Origin: Cladocopium goreaui
Taxonomy: Eukaryota; Sar; Dinophyceae; Suessiales; Symbiodiniaceae
Direction: 5' to 3'
DNA: 64,000 bases
NCBI GenBank assembly: GCA_947184155.2
Contig: CAMXCT020000320.1
Span: forward strand, 107,501-171,500
The position numbers were made by a program, and so were the translations under genes. Each line of letters starts with the position of its first letter. The stretch's first letter is position 1. The notes under the pieces are model-generated. The model made no database searches. It was given only the letters and a program-made list of their open reading frames with translations, and was not told the origin of the DNA. Positions 35,819-45,465 of the stretch are shown in pieces.

Positions 35819-36279
35819 AAGAAAATGTAAAAATGTCACGGTGGGGATCACACGAAGTAAAGTAATTTGAAGTTCAAGGATTTCCCAGTAATTTGCAAGG
35901 AATAATATACCTCCTATACCTCTATGTCACATGTGGAAATGATCAAAAATATAGAAAAAGTGTAGAATGTATTGGAAATACCAAGCAATCGGGGTCCTAC
36001 AAGCTTTTAATTTACATTTTTGAATTTCTGCACTTCTGAAGCTATTTGCAGACCTTTAGACTATCATTTTACATGTTGTTTACCTTCTTACATTTTGAAC
36101 ATCCCCCTAGCTTTCTAGGAAATTGCGGAAAAAGGGGGATCTACTAAAGTGAAAGTTTGCAATTAGAACGTACTTTGAAAAATAAATGAAAGTTAACAAT
36201 TCTCACCCCCCTCCCTTAAATACGTCTAAAATGTAGCTTACATTTAGGGTACGTCCCCCTATCTTAAAAGGGTAGTGAT

Positions 36280-36287
36280 TATAAACC
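36280..36287. repeat. Target-site duplication TATAAACC, right
   Basis: Exact match to 34206-34213. It is followed by CCTAACCC. Confidence 0.85.
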
Positions 36288-37337
36288 CTAACCCAATCCA
36301 CATTCATATGTCAAACAAATTGCAGCAAAAAAAAAACATGCAGAATTCAGACGTTGAAAGTGGGACGACTACTTCAGGGCGAAGATATTTGACCATGGCA
36401 GCAATTCCACAGTGCCAGGTCTTTTCAACGAGGTCTCCTTGCTCAGTAAAGCGAGTGGAGCTGGAAAGTCTGGCCACAATTGCCCCAACACCCCAATAGA
36501 ACAGTAAATGACTGATAAAAATAGATCCGCAAATGATAGATTCATTGTGCAGGAAATCAACAAGGAATAAGTTCTATAAAAGTTCGACCAAGCCATGGTG
36601 AGCTCACAAAGCTGCCAGAGTGCAACCAAGGTGCTGAGCGGTTACCTACGGAGAATATCTCCCAACAAGGCCTTGTTGTTGGTGGGTTCATGCAAGCTCT
36701 GTGCTGGGTTTTTTTTTCAGTGGCACAGAGATTTTTTTACCTGTCAAGTGGCTGGATGTGCCAGGAAGCTCCGTGCGGCGCTCAGATTTATTTTCCTCAG
36801 CAGACTGGCAGACTGCTTGAATTGTGGCAAAGCATAGCTTGTGTCACCAACATCCAGCAATTGGTCGTACTGGCAATTGATAGTACTGGTATGTGACTTC
36901 AGCTGAGCCAATCGCAAGGTCTGGCAAACAGCAGGAGGACTGCTGATCAGGGTCATACCTGGGCACAGTGGTCTCCACTGAGTAAGTAGACTACAGTACT
37001 ATATCATAATATCATACTATATCATACTATATCAATACAGTATATACTATAATAGTACTGTTAATAGTACTGTATATGTACTATAGCATCGCTGAATTTC
37101 ACAGATCCAGGCAGTGGGAGATCCGCAGTATCTCATTCTCGTCGTATCTTTCTTTAGGGACGCGAAGACGAAGCTTTCCGCAAGGAAGAAGGGAAGCCTG
37201 CGAGGATATGGACAGCTGTACGAGGAGACTCATGATGACAAGCAATTGTAGTATTTGTAGTTATACAATGTTACAAATGCTCATCAGTTGTGACTAGGGA
37301 ATTCCTTCTAGGATATACAGTATATAATGTCTATATA
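36288..37337. other. Intergenic stretch without a recognisable gene
   Basis: Short open frames only (for example 36595-36896) and no domain. TACTATA-type repeats lie at 36990-37085. I see nothing else to name. Confidence 0.4.
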
Positions 37338-37374
37338 TGTATATATAGGCTTGTCCTGGCTTCTGGAACTGCGG

Positions 37375-37616
37375 CAGCAGTTACGCACACGCGGGGTGGG
37401 GGGTGGGGTGGGGTGGGGTGGGATGTTAACGTTCATGTGAACTTGCGGCAGCAGTTGATGCTACGCACACGCGGGGTGGGGGGGGGGGGTGGGATGTTAA
37501 CGTTCATGTGAACTTGCGGCAGCAGTTGATGCTACGCACACACGGGGTGGGGTGGGGGGTGGGGTGGGATGTTAACGTTCATGTGAACTTGCGGGAGGAT
37601 GTTAACGTTCATGTGA
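37375..37616. repeat. G-rich minisatellite, about 3.5 copies of about 70 bp
   Basis: Each unit contains GCGGCAGCAGTTGATGCTAC, a CGGGGTGGGG run of variable length, and GGATGTTAACGTTCATGTGA. The G-runs could form quadruplexes. Confidence 0.9.
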
Positions 37617-37674
37617 ACGGGACAAGTTTTACCAACCTAATTCAGGTTTGCGCGGTTCCAGAAGCGGGGACGAG

Positions 37675-37872
37675 GATGATGATGATGATGATGATGATGA
37701 TGCTGATGCTGATGCTGATGCTGATGAGTATGATGATGATGATGATGATGATGTGATGCTGATGATGATGATGATGATGATGCTGATGATGTGATGATGA
37801 TGATGATGATGATGACGATGATGCTGATGATGATGTTGATGATGATGATGAGGATGATGATGATGAAAATGA
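37675..37872. repeat. GAT/GCT trinucleotide array
   Basis: GATGATGCT-type repeats. The poly-Met, poly-Asp and poly-His ORFs on either strand are artefacts. Confidence 0.95.
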
Positions 37873-37880
37873 CCCAAATG

Positions 37881-37928
37881 AAACTTGTAAATTCCGGGAC
37901 GAAATTTCGTCCCGGAATGGACAAGTTT
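37881..37928. repeat. 48-bp near-perfect palindrome
   Basis: The centre 37891-37918 is a perfect 28-bp palindrome (arm ATTCCGGGACGAAA, no spacer). It extends as AAACTTGT on the left and ACAAGTTT on the right, with only the two positions next to the core mismatched on each side. Confidence 0.97.
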
Positions 37929-38199
37929 TCCCAACCTAATTCAGGTGGTCCGCAGTTCCAGAAGCGGGGACGAGGCTATATATACACCTCATGAATCCTG
38001 ATGAATCCTTTGGTGACGCCATTCATCACATGGCTGCCATGGCTTGAACCTGGCTTCTCTGTCCAGGTTCCGTCATGGAAGCTGTGGAGTACAAATGGAA
38101 GGCCTGGCATTGCCCAAAAAACTGGTTGTAACAGTTGTAAACATCCCAGTGGTTAATAAGATTCAATAAGTGTGTTGTAATGTTTTGTAATCATTGGTT

Positions 38200-39206
38200 G
38201 TACTCCAGTCTGGAAGTTACACCGTTTCACTTGACCATGGCTATCTCTTCGGGATGGTCCATGGTCAGCTTCACAAGCCGCGAAGGATCGAAGGAGGAAA
38301 GTGGTCCAGCGCACTTCTCAGCACAGCTCCAGTGGCTCCAGTGGCTGTCAGACACCGACAGCATGCTTCGAGGATCGTTGATGGGCCCTAAACCGTTGTA
38401 TCCATATGTATCCATGGTTTATCATCAAATCAAAGGAATTCAAGGGATATTAGTGCATAATTGAGGTCACAATCCCAATAACCCCATGAACACTGTATTG
38501 GGTTCTGTCTCGATCGCTGGAGTTAGAAGCAAGCCAAGGCAGGCTGCGGCCAAGCGAGTTTGCAGCCAAGCGGGTTGTTGCTTACCAATATCCCAATATG
38601 AAACCCATCATTTGGCCGGGTTGACAACCCATTTACATCCATTTATGGCAATATGATTGTACTCGTAGTATTGGGAATGGTTTATTATTGGCATATTACA
38701 TTTCGTCACCAATACTATGGATATCCATATCCAATGCCAATATGATGGTATTTTGCATGGTTTTACCACATTCCATCTCGAGTCTCCTGAGGCCTCGTTT
38801 CCAGAATTGCTGAGACGTCTGCAGCTCAAGCATCGCGAAGTTGGATTCCCTCGTTGGGTTTGGGAAAAATCACAGGAAACCCCGACATTTGATAGTAAAA
38901 CGATGTAAAACGATGTAAAACTCATAGTTTCCAGTTTCCTGTAATTATTTCTCCCACACAACAATCTGCTGATGGGTTTGGCCGAACTTGTTCCTCCAGT
39001 GACAGAAAATGCCCTATTTGCAGATGATATAGATGAATTCCCCCTCTATCAAGCTCCATCTTTGGGCGATTTCGTGGCCTTTGATTACAGCAGGGTAGCT
39101 GCATCTGGCAGGAAAGATCGCGCATCGGCGACGAATGCGAAAACTAAGAGCTGTGCGAACGCCGAGACGTTGGATGTGATGAGATGTGGTTCTCTCGCTG
39201 GATTTG
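38200..39206 (+). CDS. Exon-like pieces of an unrecognised plus-strand gene
   Basis: Three non-repetitive frames. The first (38215-38440) contains SMVSFTSREGSKEESGPAHF. The second (38789-38900) contains SPEASFPELLRRLQLKHREV and GFPRWVWEKSQ. The third (about 38955-39206) contains NALFADDIDEFPLYQAPSLG and NAETLDVMRCGSLAG. The last two are only about 60 bases apart and may be consecutive exons. No domain is recognised. FADD in the third is not a reverse transcriptase motif, given its surroundings. Confidence 0.35.
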
Positions 39207-39949
39207 TGAGTCACTTATTCAAGGAGTCATTGTTTTGTTGAGTCTTCAGTGTCTTTACTCGTGTCTTGAATTGCTTTGATACGTTTATAATTGTTGATGT
39301 AGTGTTTGATTGTTCTTATTCATTTGTGGATTAGGTTTATGGTCTCCTCACACTAGACGGTGTAGAGCTTTCTCAACAATTTGAGATATTTGAGGGACCA
39401 TCTGCAGATCATAAAATGGACAAATGGAAAGGATAGGAAAGGAGCTTCTTCTAGCATCTTCCCACAGCATCCGATTGGTGAGGTCATGAAAGGGGTCTGC
39501 GGCTTCGTGGCTATGCCAGGAACATAGCTGACAGCTGACGGGGATCGCTGAGTCAAGCGAATCCTGGCGCTGAGGCGAATCTGGGTTCAGCGAAAATACA
39601 ATGCCCAGACGATGATGGTGCATTTGCTCAACAGGCTTTGAACAGCGGTGCTGCGAGGTTAGATGCAATAGTTCGGATTGCACTTGTTCACTTGTTTAGC
39701 ATGAACTTGCTCGATTAGCTTCGATTAGCTGGATTCAGAACTCATGTTTCATCCTTCTTTCATAGGTTGGTCTTTTGGTTGGATGACAACAACAGTGGCA
39801 GATCCAATGGCAGACCAGCAAAGTACAAGGATAAGTAAAGCAAGGGGAGCTGAAGCAATGATGTGTTTAGTTTTTCCCCACATTGACGTGTGGGGTTTTT
39901 GCTTTTAGTTCTGTATCCGCTCCTCCTTCCCTCCCGCCCTTCCCTCCCT

Positions 39950-40515
39950 CCATCACTCACACTCACTCACACACACACTCACTCACTCACTCACTCACTC
40001 ACTCACACACACACACTCACTCTCACTCACTCACTCACTCACACTCACTCACTCCATCACTCACACTCACTCACTCACACACACACTCACTCACTCACTC
40101 ACTCCATCACTCACACTCACTCACTCACACACACACTCACTCACTCACTCACTCCATCACTCACACTCACTCACACACACACACTCACTCACTCACTCAC
40201 TCACACACACACTCACTCACTCTCACTCACTCACTCACTCCATCACTCACACTCACTCACTCACACACACACTCACTCACTCACTCACACACACACTCAC
40301 TCACTCTCACTCACTCACTCACACTCACTCACTCACACACACACTCACTCACTCTCACTCACTCACTCACACTCACTCACTCACACACACACACTCAGTC
40401 ACTCTCACTCACTCACTCACGCTCACTCACTCACTCACTCACACACACACTCACTCACTCCACTCACTCACTCACTCACACACACACACTCACTCACTCA
40501 CTCACTCACACACAC
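39950..40515. repeat. CACT/CA microsatellite, 566 bp
   Basis: CACT tetramers alternating with CACACA runs in a higher-order pattern of about 60 bp. It was the apparent insertion site of the LTR-like element that follows and continues on the far side at 45390-45465. The His/Thr/Ser ORFs here are artefacts. Confidence 0.97.
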
Positions 40516-41335
40516 TGCTGAATTGGGTTTGAAATGGACCGCCATGTGAATGATCTCGTTCTCGCCTTGAATTCCTTAGAAACCTGGCCAACACTGCTGA
40601 TAGAAATTGCACCCTACTCTACCAAACCGCTGTAACACAGGAGAGCTTCCAAACTAGCTCGGTACTATGCTAGCACAATGCATAAAAAACCGCTAAACAT
40701 TATAGCACAATGCCATGCCGATGCAACACATGAAGACTCCCGAATCAGCTCGATGCCATGCAAGTACAATACATAAAAATTTGTTAAAGTATGGCTCAGT
40801 GCCATGCCGATGTAACACATGAAGGCTCCCGAATCAGCTCAATGCTATGCAAGTACACTATATGAAAATTTCCAAACTATAGCTCAGTGCCACGCCAATG
40901 CAACATGAAAGATCCCCAATCAGCTCGGTGCCATGCCAGCGCAACACATGAAGGTTCCCAAATGAGCTCAGTGCCATGCCAGCGCAATACATGAAGGCTC
41001 CCGAACAAGCTCGATGCCATGTCAGCGCCATACATGAAGGCTCCCGAACGAGCTCAGAAAATCAAAAACTGCTAGTGCAAGTAATAGAGGAGACAGTACG
41101 AATGTGAAATTCTTTCTTAAAGCAAACAGCGTCATAGAGGAACAGAAATCAACAGTTCGATTCGCAGGTACGTGCAGTTGATCAGACTGCATATCCTCTC
41201 CAAACATCAGTAGCTTCGTTGGCCACGGACTGATGAATGGAGCCGTGGCCCCCTGCTCTGCTTTCACTTCAAGGGTTAAAGTACGTATGTATATGAGTTT
41301 GTGCCTGCATGTGATAGCAGGATTCACACACACAC
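40516..41335 (-). repeat. Left LTR-like direct repeat
   Basis: Nearly identical to 44568-45389. It contains degenerate internal tandem units; the last three are 43 bp each (a GCTC..TGCCATG..AGCGCA..CATGAAGG pattern) between about 40920 and 41050. Confidence 0.9.
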
Positions 41336-42288
41336 TGGGCCCGATAGGGCCATTAAGTAGGACGAAACAAGCAACTTTTGGAGTTTTGGAGTTCTAAGCG
41401 GGATCATGTCTTTACTTATTTGAAGTGCCAAGCTTGAGCTGAAACCAAATGGTCACAACATGTTTGGTGCAATTTCAACTGTGCAATTCTGATGCTTCAG
41501 GAGCAGTCTGTCATGTACATGCTCTTGTCAGGGAAATTTATGATCATGAAGAAGAAGCACCAATGTCAACGGAGGAAGGAAAGAGTATCAATCCGACATC
41601 TTGTACATGCGCAATGTCAGCCCTGTTTTCATCCTCGTTACCAATCTAGGCGTACTGAAGCAGCTGGTTTTTGGTCATGTGCGGAAAACGTATTCTGCAA
41701 AGTTGCAGCGCCTCATCGATACATCGGAAATATTCTGGATCAACATGTAAATGTAATGCAAAAATATCTCGAAGTTGCGCCCAACAGACGTGTGCAGGTT
41801 GTGAATGCTGAACGATCAATCTCATCCGAGCCAAAAGCCCAGAGGTAACACTGCACTAAGGCTAAGACGAACTGCGGACTGAGATCGCTACCCACACTGT
41901 CACTCTAAGGGCTTGACAACAAAAGTGCATGTGAGTGAAAAGTATGTCCGATTTGTCACAACATCTCACCTATTGGTATAACACTATACTCGCCACTTTT
42001 GGTAGCTTGAAATGAGAAATCGAAACGACAAAGCTAAAAGTGAATACCCGGATTTTGCGAGGGGATCAAACTGTGAACATCACTTCAAGAAGTTAATCGC
42101 CAAACAAACATCAAATTGATTCAATTTGCCATTCCTGTTTCACACTCACTGATAACATAATCACCGCGAACGGCTCTATCACTCTGTACTGTTGATATGA
42201 CAGCCACATCTTCCGCTCACAAAATCGCAACAGAAATGCAAGGGCACATGGTGAATATATCATTTTGGCGCTGCGCTCACAAATTAAT
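41336..42288. other. 3' part of the LTR-like element interior
   Basis: It begins with a short perfect hairpin GGCCC-GATA-GGGCC at 41338-41351 next to the repeat. A plus frame (41492-41848) and a minus frame (41834-41646) are both open, but neither is recognisable or clearly coding. Confidence 0.4.
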
Positions 42289-43383
42289 CTAAACATATCT
42301 AAATATAACGGCTATGCCCTTGACTTGCGCTAACTGGGATCTGAAAATCCAGCGCCGATCAGAAGCATTATGACAAGCATCCCAAAAGAGACTTGCGGCA
42401 TGATCCGCACGAACGCCTCCCGCATGTATGGTGCAGTGCTGGTGCTGTCGCGAATATGCAACTCCAAAAATACTGGTGGGGCGAGTTGCGTCTGAGAAAT
42501 GTGAATATGCCATTGCCTTTCGGAATGTTTCTTTCAGTGATGGTTTGACATCTTCTTCACGGTCGCTGTTACTCATGCTCCCCCTGGAATAGAAACCAGG
42601 AACTGGCAACCATTGAGCTTGATGTTCGGCAGCAGCTGAAGGTCGAATATACCCGTCCCGTAGAATGGCACAGGCAGTCAAAATACTACTATTGTGTGCA
42701 AAGGTAAAAACAGAGGGAAATTGAGGAGCATCACCAACTGTCTTGAAGGTAGGAATGTCCAAATGGAGAATCACAGCCCCTTTGAACTTTGTGGTCGTAG
42801 AGTCCGCTGAATGTGAAAGCTGAATAAATTCTGCTTTCTGAAACTTCTTAATCAAAGTTGGAAAAGAATTCATCGTTTTGCTAAGCACAAAACATGCCTC
42901 CCTGAGAGTATGAAAGTCACCAGGAAAGGTTGAACGAATTTGATCTGCCAAGAAGTCCCCAAAAGGCGTAGCCTGGATGGTAATCTCCGGTTCCAATATA
43001 AACCACCGCTTGCGAGTATAATATTCTGGATTTGGGGCGTACTTCTGTGACGTTTCCACTACCCGACCAAGTTCCAAAGCATTCGCAAGTCTCTCAGAAA
43101 CTTGAAACAAGTCTGCATGTAACCGTTCATTGAGTAAATAATATACTTCTTCCCATACGCACTGCTGAAAATTTCCGCGGGTCAGAGGCTGAAGGGCATC
43201 ACAGAAGAAGCCAGCAAGTATTGGTGTAACAAAACACTGTCGACACAATGGGTGTCCAACTTCCAAGACTCGTTCTGTGCTGTCTTTCCAGCGAAAATCA
43301 TGCACCGTCATGTCCGTCAGTCTTTGAATCGTTGTGTATTCAGTGTATTTGATCTTTCCATGGAAATTGAACTCTTGCACCAT
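42289..43383 (-). CDS. ORF2 of the LTR-like element, 364 aa, unknown family
   Basis: A single intact frame from ATG at 43383 to a TAG-type stop at 42289. It is non-repetitive and clearly protein-like. The N-terminal part has CRQCFVTPILAGFFC (possible Cys cluster). The middle has helices and the segment KFKGAVILHLDIPTF. The C-terminal third reads FTFAHNSSILTACAILRDGY, then IRPSAAAEH, GFYSRGS, and finally ADHAASLFWDACHNASDRRW. The H..SS......IL.DG.IRPS pattern is loosely like the NAD-binding start of ADP-ribosyltransferase or KptA folds. That is a weak suggestion only, and the family is unknown to me. It overlaps ORF1 by 44 nt and is in the +1 frame relative to it, as gag-pol pairs often are. 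The lack of stops or shifts fits the youth of the flanking repeats. Confidence 0.7.
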   Translation of the reverse strand: MVQEFNFHGKIKYTEYTTIQRLTDMTVHDFRWKDSTERVLEVGHPLCRQCFVTPILAGFFCDALQPLTRGNFQQCVWEEVYYLLNERLHADLFQVSERLANALELGRVVETSQKYAPNPEYYTRKRWFILEPEITIQATPFGDFLADQIRSTFPGDFHTLREACFVLSKTMNSFPTLIKKFQKAEFIQLSHSADSTTTKFKGAVILHLDIPTFKTVGDAPQFPSVFTFAHNSSILTACAILRDGYIRPSAAAEHQAQWLPVPGFYSRGSMSNSDREEDVKPSLKETFRKAMAYSHFSDATRPTSIFGVAYSRQHQHCTIHAGGVRADHAASLFWDACHNASDRRWIFRSQLAQVKGIAVIFRYV

Positions 43384-43921
43384 GTAAACGAGGTTTATAC
43401 TTGGCAGGCTGGCTTTGAGGCGAAGACGAGTTCAAATCTGAGGCAGCTGCGGTTCCAACACCTTCTGAGGTTAAGACTGCATCATGGCCACTCCCTCTTG
43501 CGACCGATTGAGAAGCACTTCCAACTTCGTTAGGTTCTGCCACTGTGAAGGGGGCTAACATTTCGGGCATCATGAGGTTGGGAACGGGCATCACAGAGGG
43601 AAAAATAGGTTGATATGCCGTTTGAGCTATCTGGGTCAAAGCGAGTTGTGCTTCCACTTGACTTAGACGATCCATCATCTGAGTAAGTTGTTGAAGACCC
43701 TGTGCGTCCGAGACTTCAAGCCGGTATTCATCCAGCTGTCCCCGCACACTCAAACTCGCTATTGGTCTAGGTGGTGAATTGACTATGGGACTCACATGAA
43801 CCTGGGGTTGAACCTGCGCAGGTGGTGGAGGCAATGGTGGTAACCAAGACATCGTGAAAGGACCGCGTTGTCGTTGACCATCATATTGAGGAGGCGGACC
43901 CCCAGCACTTTTTGACGGCAT
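43340..43921 (-). CDS. ORF1 of the LTR-like element, 193 aa, Pro-rich with predicted coiled coil
   Basis: It starts MPSKSAGGPPPQYDG at an ATG at 43921. Residues about 25-55 are proline-rich (PPLPPPPAQVQPQVHVSP). Residues about 60-105 form a likely amphipathic helix with QQLTQMMDRLSQVEAQLALT. The C-terminal part is low in charge and Ser/Pro-rich. Size, position upstream of a larger overlapping frame, and composition recall a small Gag-like structural protein, but there is no zinc knuckle and I cannot name a family. Fusion to ORF2 would need a +1 frameshift within 43340-43383. Confidence 0.6.
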   Translation of the reverse strand: MPSKSAGGPPPQYDGQRQRGPFTMSWLPPLPPPPAQVQPQVHVSPIVNSPPRPIASLSVRGQLDEYRLEVSDAQGLQQLTQMMDRLSQVEAQLALTQIAQTAYQPIFPSVMPVPNLMMPEMLAPFTVAEPNEVGSASQSVARGSGHDAVLTSEGVGTAAASDLNSSSPQSQPAKYKPRLHGARVQFPWKDQIH

Positions 43922-44429
43922 GGCTATAGCAGCTATAGAAACAGTGGTTTGCCAGCATCAAGCAACACATAATAACAAATTAACACATAGTAACAAATTG
44001 CAAATATCAAGTGATACAAAACATTTTTGCGCGCATCAAGGTACACATAACAAAATTCAGAAATTTCTCGGAACAGCCCATCATGTTCTGCACATGCGTT
44101 ATCATGAAGGTCATACAGTCATACATGCAGGATTTATCGAATAACCAAGCTTGATGCCTCACACAAGCATGCAGAATTCAAATTCCGAACTTCCCACGGA
44201 ATGATATAATGCAAAGAGAAGCACTGGTTTGGTTCTTTAGACCAAAGGAACACACACTGACACACACATGCACACACATACAACCAAGTCTTTGCATGGT
44301 GGACTGAGTGCCGCAACATCCATGTATCAGTTAGTCTTCGCCTTAAGGCTCCTTCACCGCTAGGCGTCCTTCACCTCTAGGCGTCCTTCACCGCTAGGCG
44401 TCCTTTTGAGTGCCGCTAGGCTGTTCTTC
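43922..44429 (-). promoter_or_regulatory. Leader of the LTR-like element with 17-bp tandem repeats
   Basis: Between ORF1 and the hairpin cluster, 44335-44420 has three to four copies of the 17-mer CTAGGCGTCCTTCACCG. A CA-rich tract lies at 44250-44280. No coding sequence is supported; the small minus frame at 44319-44134 is weak. Confidence 0.5.
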
Positions 44430-44551
44430 GCCCATTTGGGCTCCTTCTACTGTCATCTACATGACAGTCATCCTACACGACACGCTAATGTGTCGCGAGA
44501 AAATCCTTGAGCTGGGACGAATCCCTGCGATGGTGTCGGCATAATCTGCCG
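44430..44551 (-). ncRNA. Cluster of five consecutive short hairpins (structured leader?)
   Basis: Perfect stems in order on the plus strand: GCCC/GGGC (44430-44441), ACTGTCAT/ATGACAGT (44449-44468, 4-nt loop), CGACAC/GTGTCG (44478-44495), GGGA/TCCC (44514-44525), CGGCA/TGCCG (44537-44551). Read on the minus strand, the strand of the ORFs, the fourth stem is capped by TTCG, the stable UUCG tetraloop. The cluster lies in the leader just inside the right LTR-like repeat. A role in packaging, priming or translation is inference. Confidence 0.6.
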
Positions 44552-44567
44552 TGCACCCAGTACACAC

Positions 44568-45389
44568 TGCTGAATTGGGTTTGAAATGGACCGTCATGTG
44601 AATGATCTCGTTCTCGCCTTGAATTCCTTAGAAACCTGGCCAACACTGCTGATAGAAATTGCACCCTACTCTACCAAACCGCTGTAACACAGGAGAGCTT
44701 CCAAACTAGCTCGGTACTATGCTAGCACAATGCATAAAAAACCGCTAAACATTATAGCACAATGCCATGCCGATGCAACACATGAAGACTCCCGAATCAG
44801 CTCGATGCCATGCAAGTACAATACATAAAAATTTTGTTAAAGTATGGCTCAGTGCCATGCCGATGTAACACATGAAGGCTCCCGAATCAGCTCAATGCTA
44901 TGCAAGTACACTATATGAAAATTTCCAAACTATAGCTCAGTGCCACGCCAATGCAACATGAAAGATCCCCAATCAGCTCGGTGCCATGCCAGCGCAACAC
45001 ATGAAGGTTCCCAAATGAGCTCAGTGCCATGCCAGCGCAATACATGAAGGCTCCCGAACAAGCTCGATGCCATGTCAGCGCAATACATGAAGGCTCCCGA
45101 ACGAGCTCAGAAAATCAAAAACTGCTAGTGCAAGTAATAGAGGAGACAGTACGAAATGTGAAATTCTTTCTTAAAGCAAACAGCGTCATAGAGGAACAGA
45201 AATCAACAGTTCGATTCGCAGGTACGTGCAGTTGATCAGACTGCATATCCTCTCCAAACATCAGTAGCTTCGTTGGCCACGGACTGATGAATGGAGCCGT
45301 GGCCCCCTGCTCTGCTTTCACTTCAAGGGTTAAAGTACGTATGTATATGAGTTTGTGCCTGCATGTGATAGCAGGATTCACACACACAC
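44568..45389 (-). repeat. Right LTR-like direct repeat
   Basis: Partner of 40516-41335. In the minus-strand reading this is the 5' copy and would carry the promoter. The outer edge runs straight into CACT/CA microsatellite. Confidence 0.9.
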
Positions 45390-45465
45390 ACTCACACACA
45401 CACACTCACTCTCACTCACTCACTCACTCACACTCACTCACTCACACACACACTCACTCACTCTC
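45390..45465. repeat. CACT/CA microsatellite, right flank of the element
   Basis: Continuation of the tract at 39950-40515 beyond the insertion. Confidence 0.9.

Larger units (their letters stand above)
34214..36279. mobile_element. Non-autonomous DNA transposon with TIRs and 8-bp TSD
   Basis: The left end reads ATCACCACCCTTTT. The right end, reverse-complemented, reads ATCACTACCCTTTT. Further in, both arms share GGGGACGTAC and AAATGTAAGCTACA in the same order, so the terminal inverted repeats are about 55-65 bp with one gap. The element is 2,066 bp and is bounded by the exact 8-bp duplication TATAAACC. An 8-bp duplication points to hAT- or P-like transposition, but the termini do not match the usual hAT ends, so the superfamily is open. 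No transposase is present. The interior is a TCC microsatellite, a 40-bp array and a 12/24-bp array, with a perfect hairpin at 34278-34303 and a duplicated 23-mer at 34689 and 34767. The long ORFs through it come from the arrays. Confidence 0.85.
37338..37986. mobile_element. Inverted-repeat-bounded 649-bp element with internal arrays and palindrome
   Basis: The 37-bp ends are inverted repeats with 33 of 37 positions matching: left 37338-37374, right 37950-37986 (the right end begins CCGCAGTTCCAGAAGC). The interior holds a G-rich minisatellite (37375-37616), a second copy of the right-end module in direct orientation (37619-37675 matches 37918-37974), a GAT array, and a 48-bp near-perfect palindrome. 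No coding sequence is present. No clear target-site duplication was found, as the flanks are TA-rich. It could be a foldback/MITE-type element or a structure built by palindrome-mediated rearrangement. Confidence 0.6.
40516..45389 (-). mobile_element. LTR-like element with two ORFs, inserted in a CACT microsatellite
   Basis: Direct repeats of 820 and 822 bp bound a 3.2 kb interior. The repeats start TGCTGAATTGGG and end in GATTCACACACACA, fitting the TG...CA rule. They differ at about four positions (two substitutions and two one-base indels), so the insertion or duplication is recent. Both outer flanks are CACT/CA microsatellite, so a target-site duplication cannot be told from the repeat. 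Inside, the minus strand carries two overlapping ORFs (43921-43340 and 43383-42289). No reverse transcriptase, integrase or protease is visible. On the minus strand, just inside the right repeat, TGGGTGCACGGCAG could serve as a primer-binding site. A run of hairpins follows. The classification as a non-autonomous LTR retrotransposon is inference; a segmental duplication around a cargo is the alternative. Confidence 0.65.

Noticed and set aside
34884-35851. Ser-, Pro- and Ile/Ser-rich ORFs of 150-180 codons
   Set aside because: Generated by the TCC, 40-bp and 12/24-bp arrays inside the TIR element.
38972-39241. FADD in ENALFADDIDEF as a reverse transcriptase active site
   Set aside because: The residues around it lack the strand-turn-strand context and neighbouring RT blocks; the frame is short and has no RT motif before or after.
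39883-40549. His/Thr/Ser/Leu ORFs of 212-219 codons
   Set aside because: CACT/CA microsatellite in two frames.
44430-44551. tRNA gene
   Set aside because: Several stems are present but there is no acceptor stem closing them, no T-loop GTTCRA box and no D-loop consensus.
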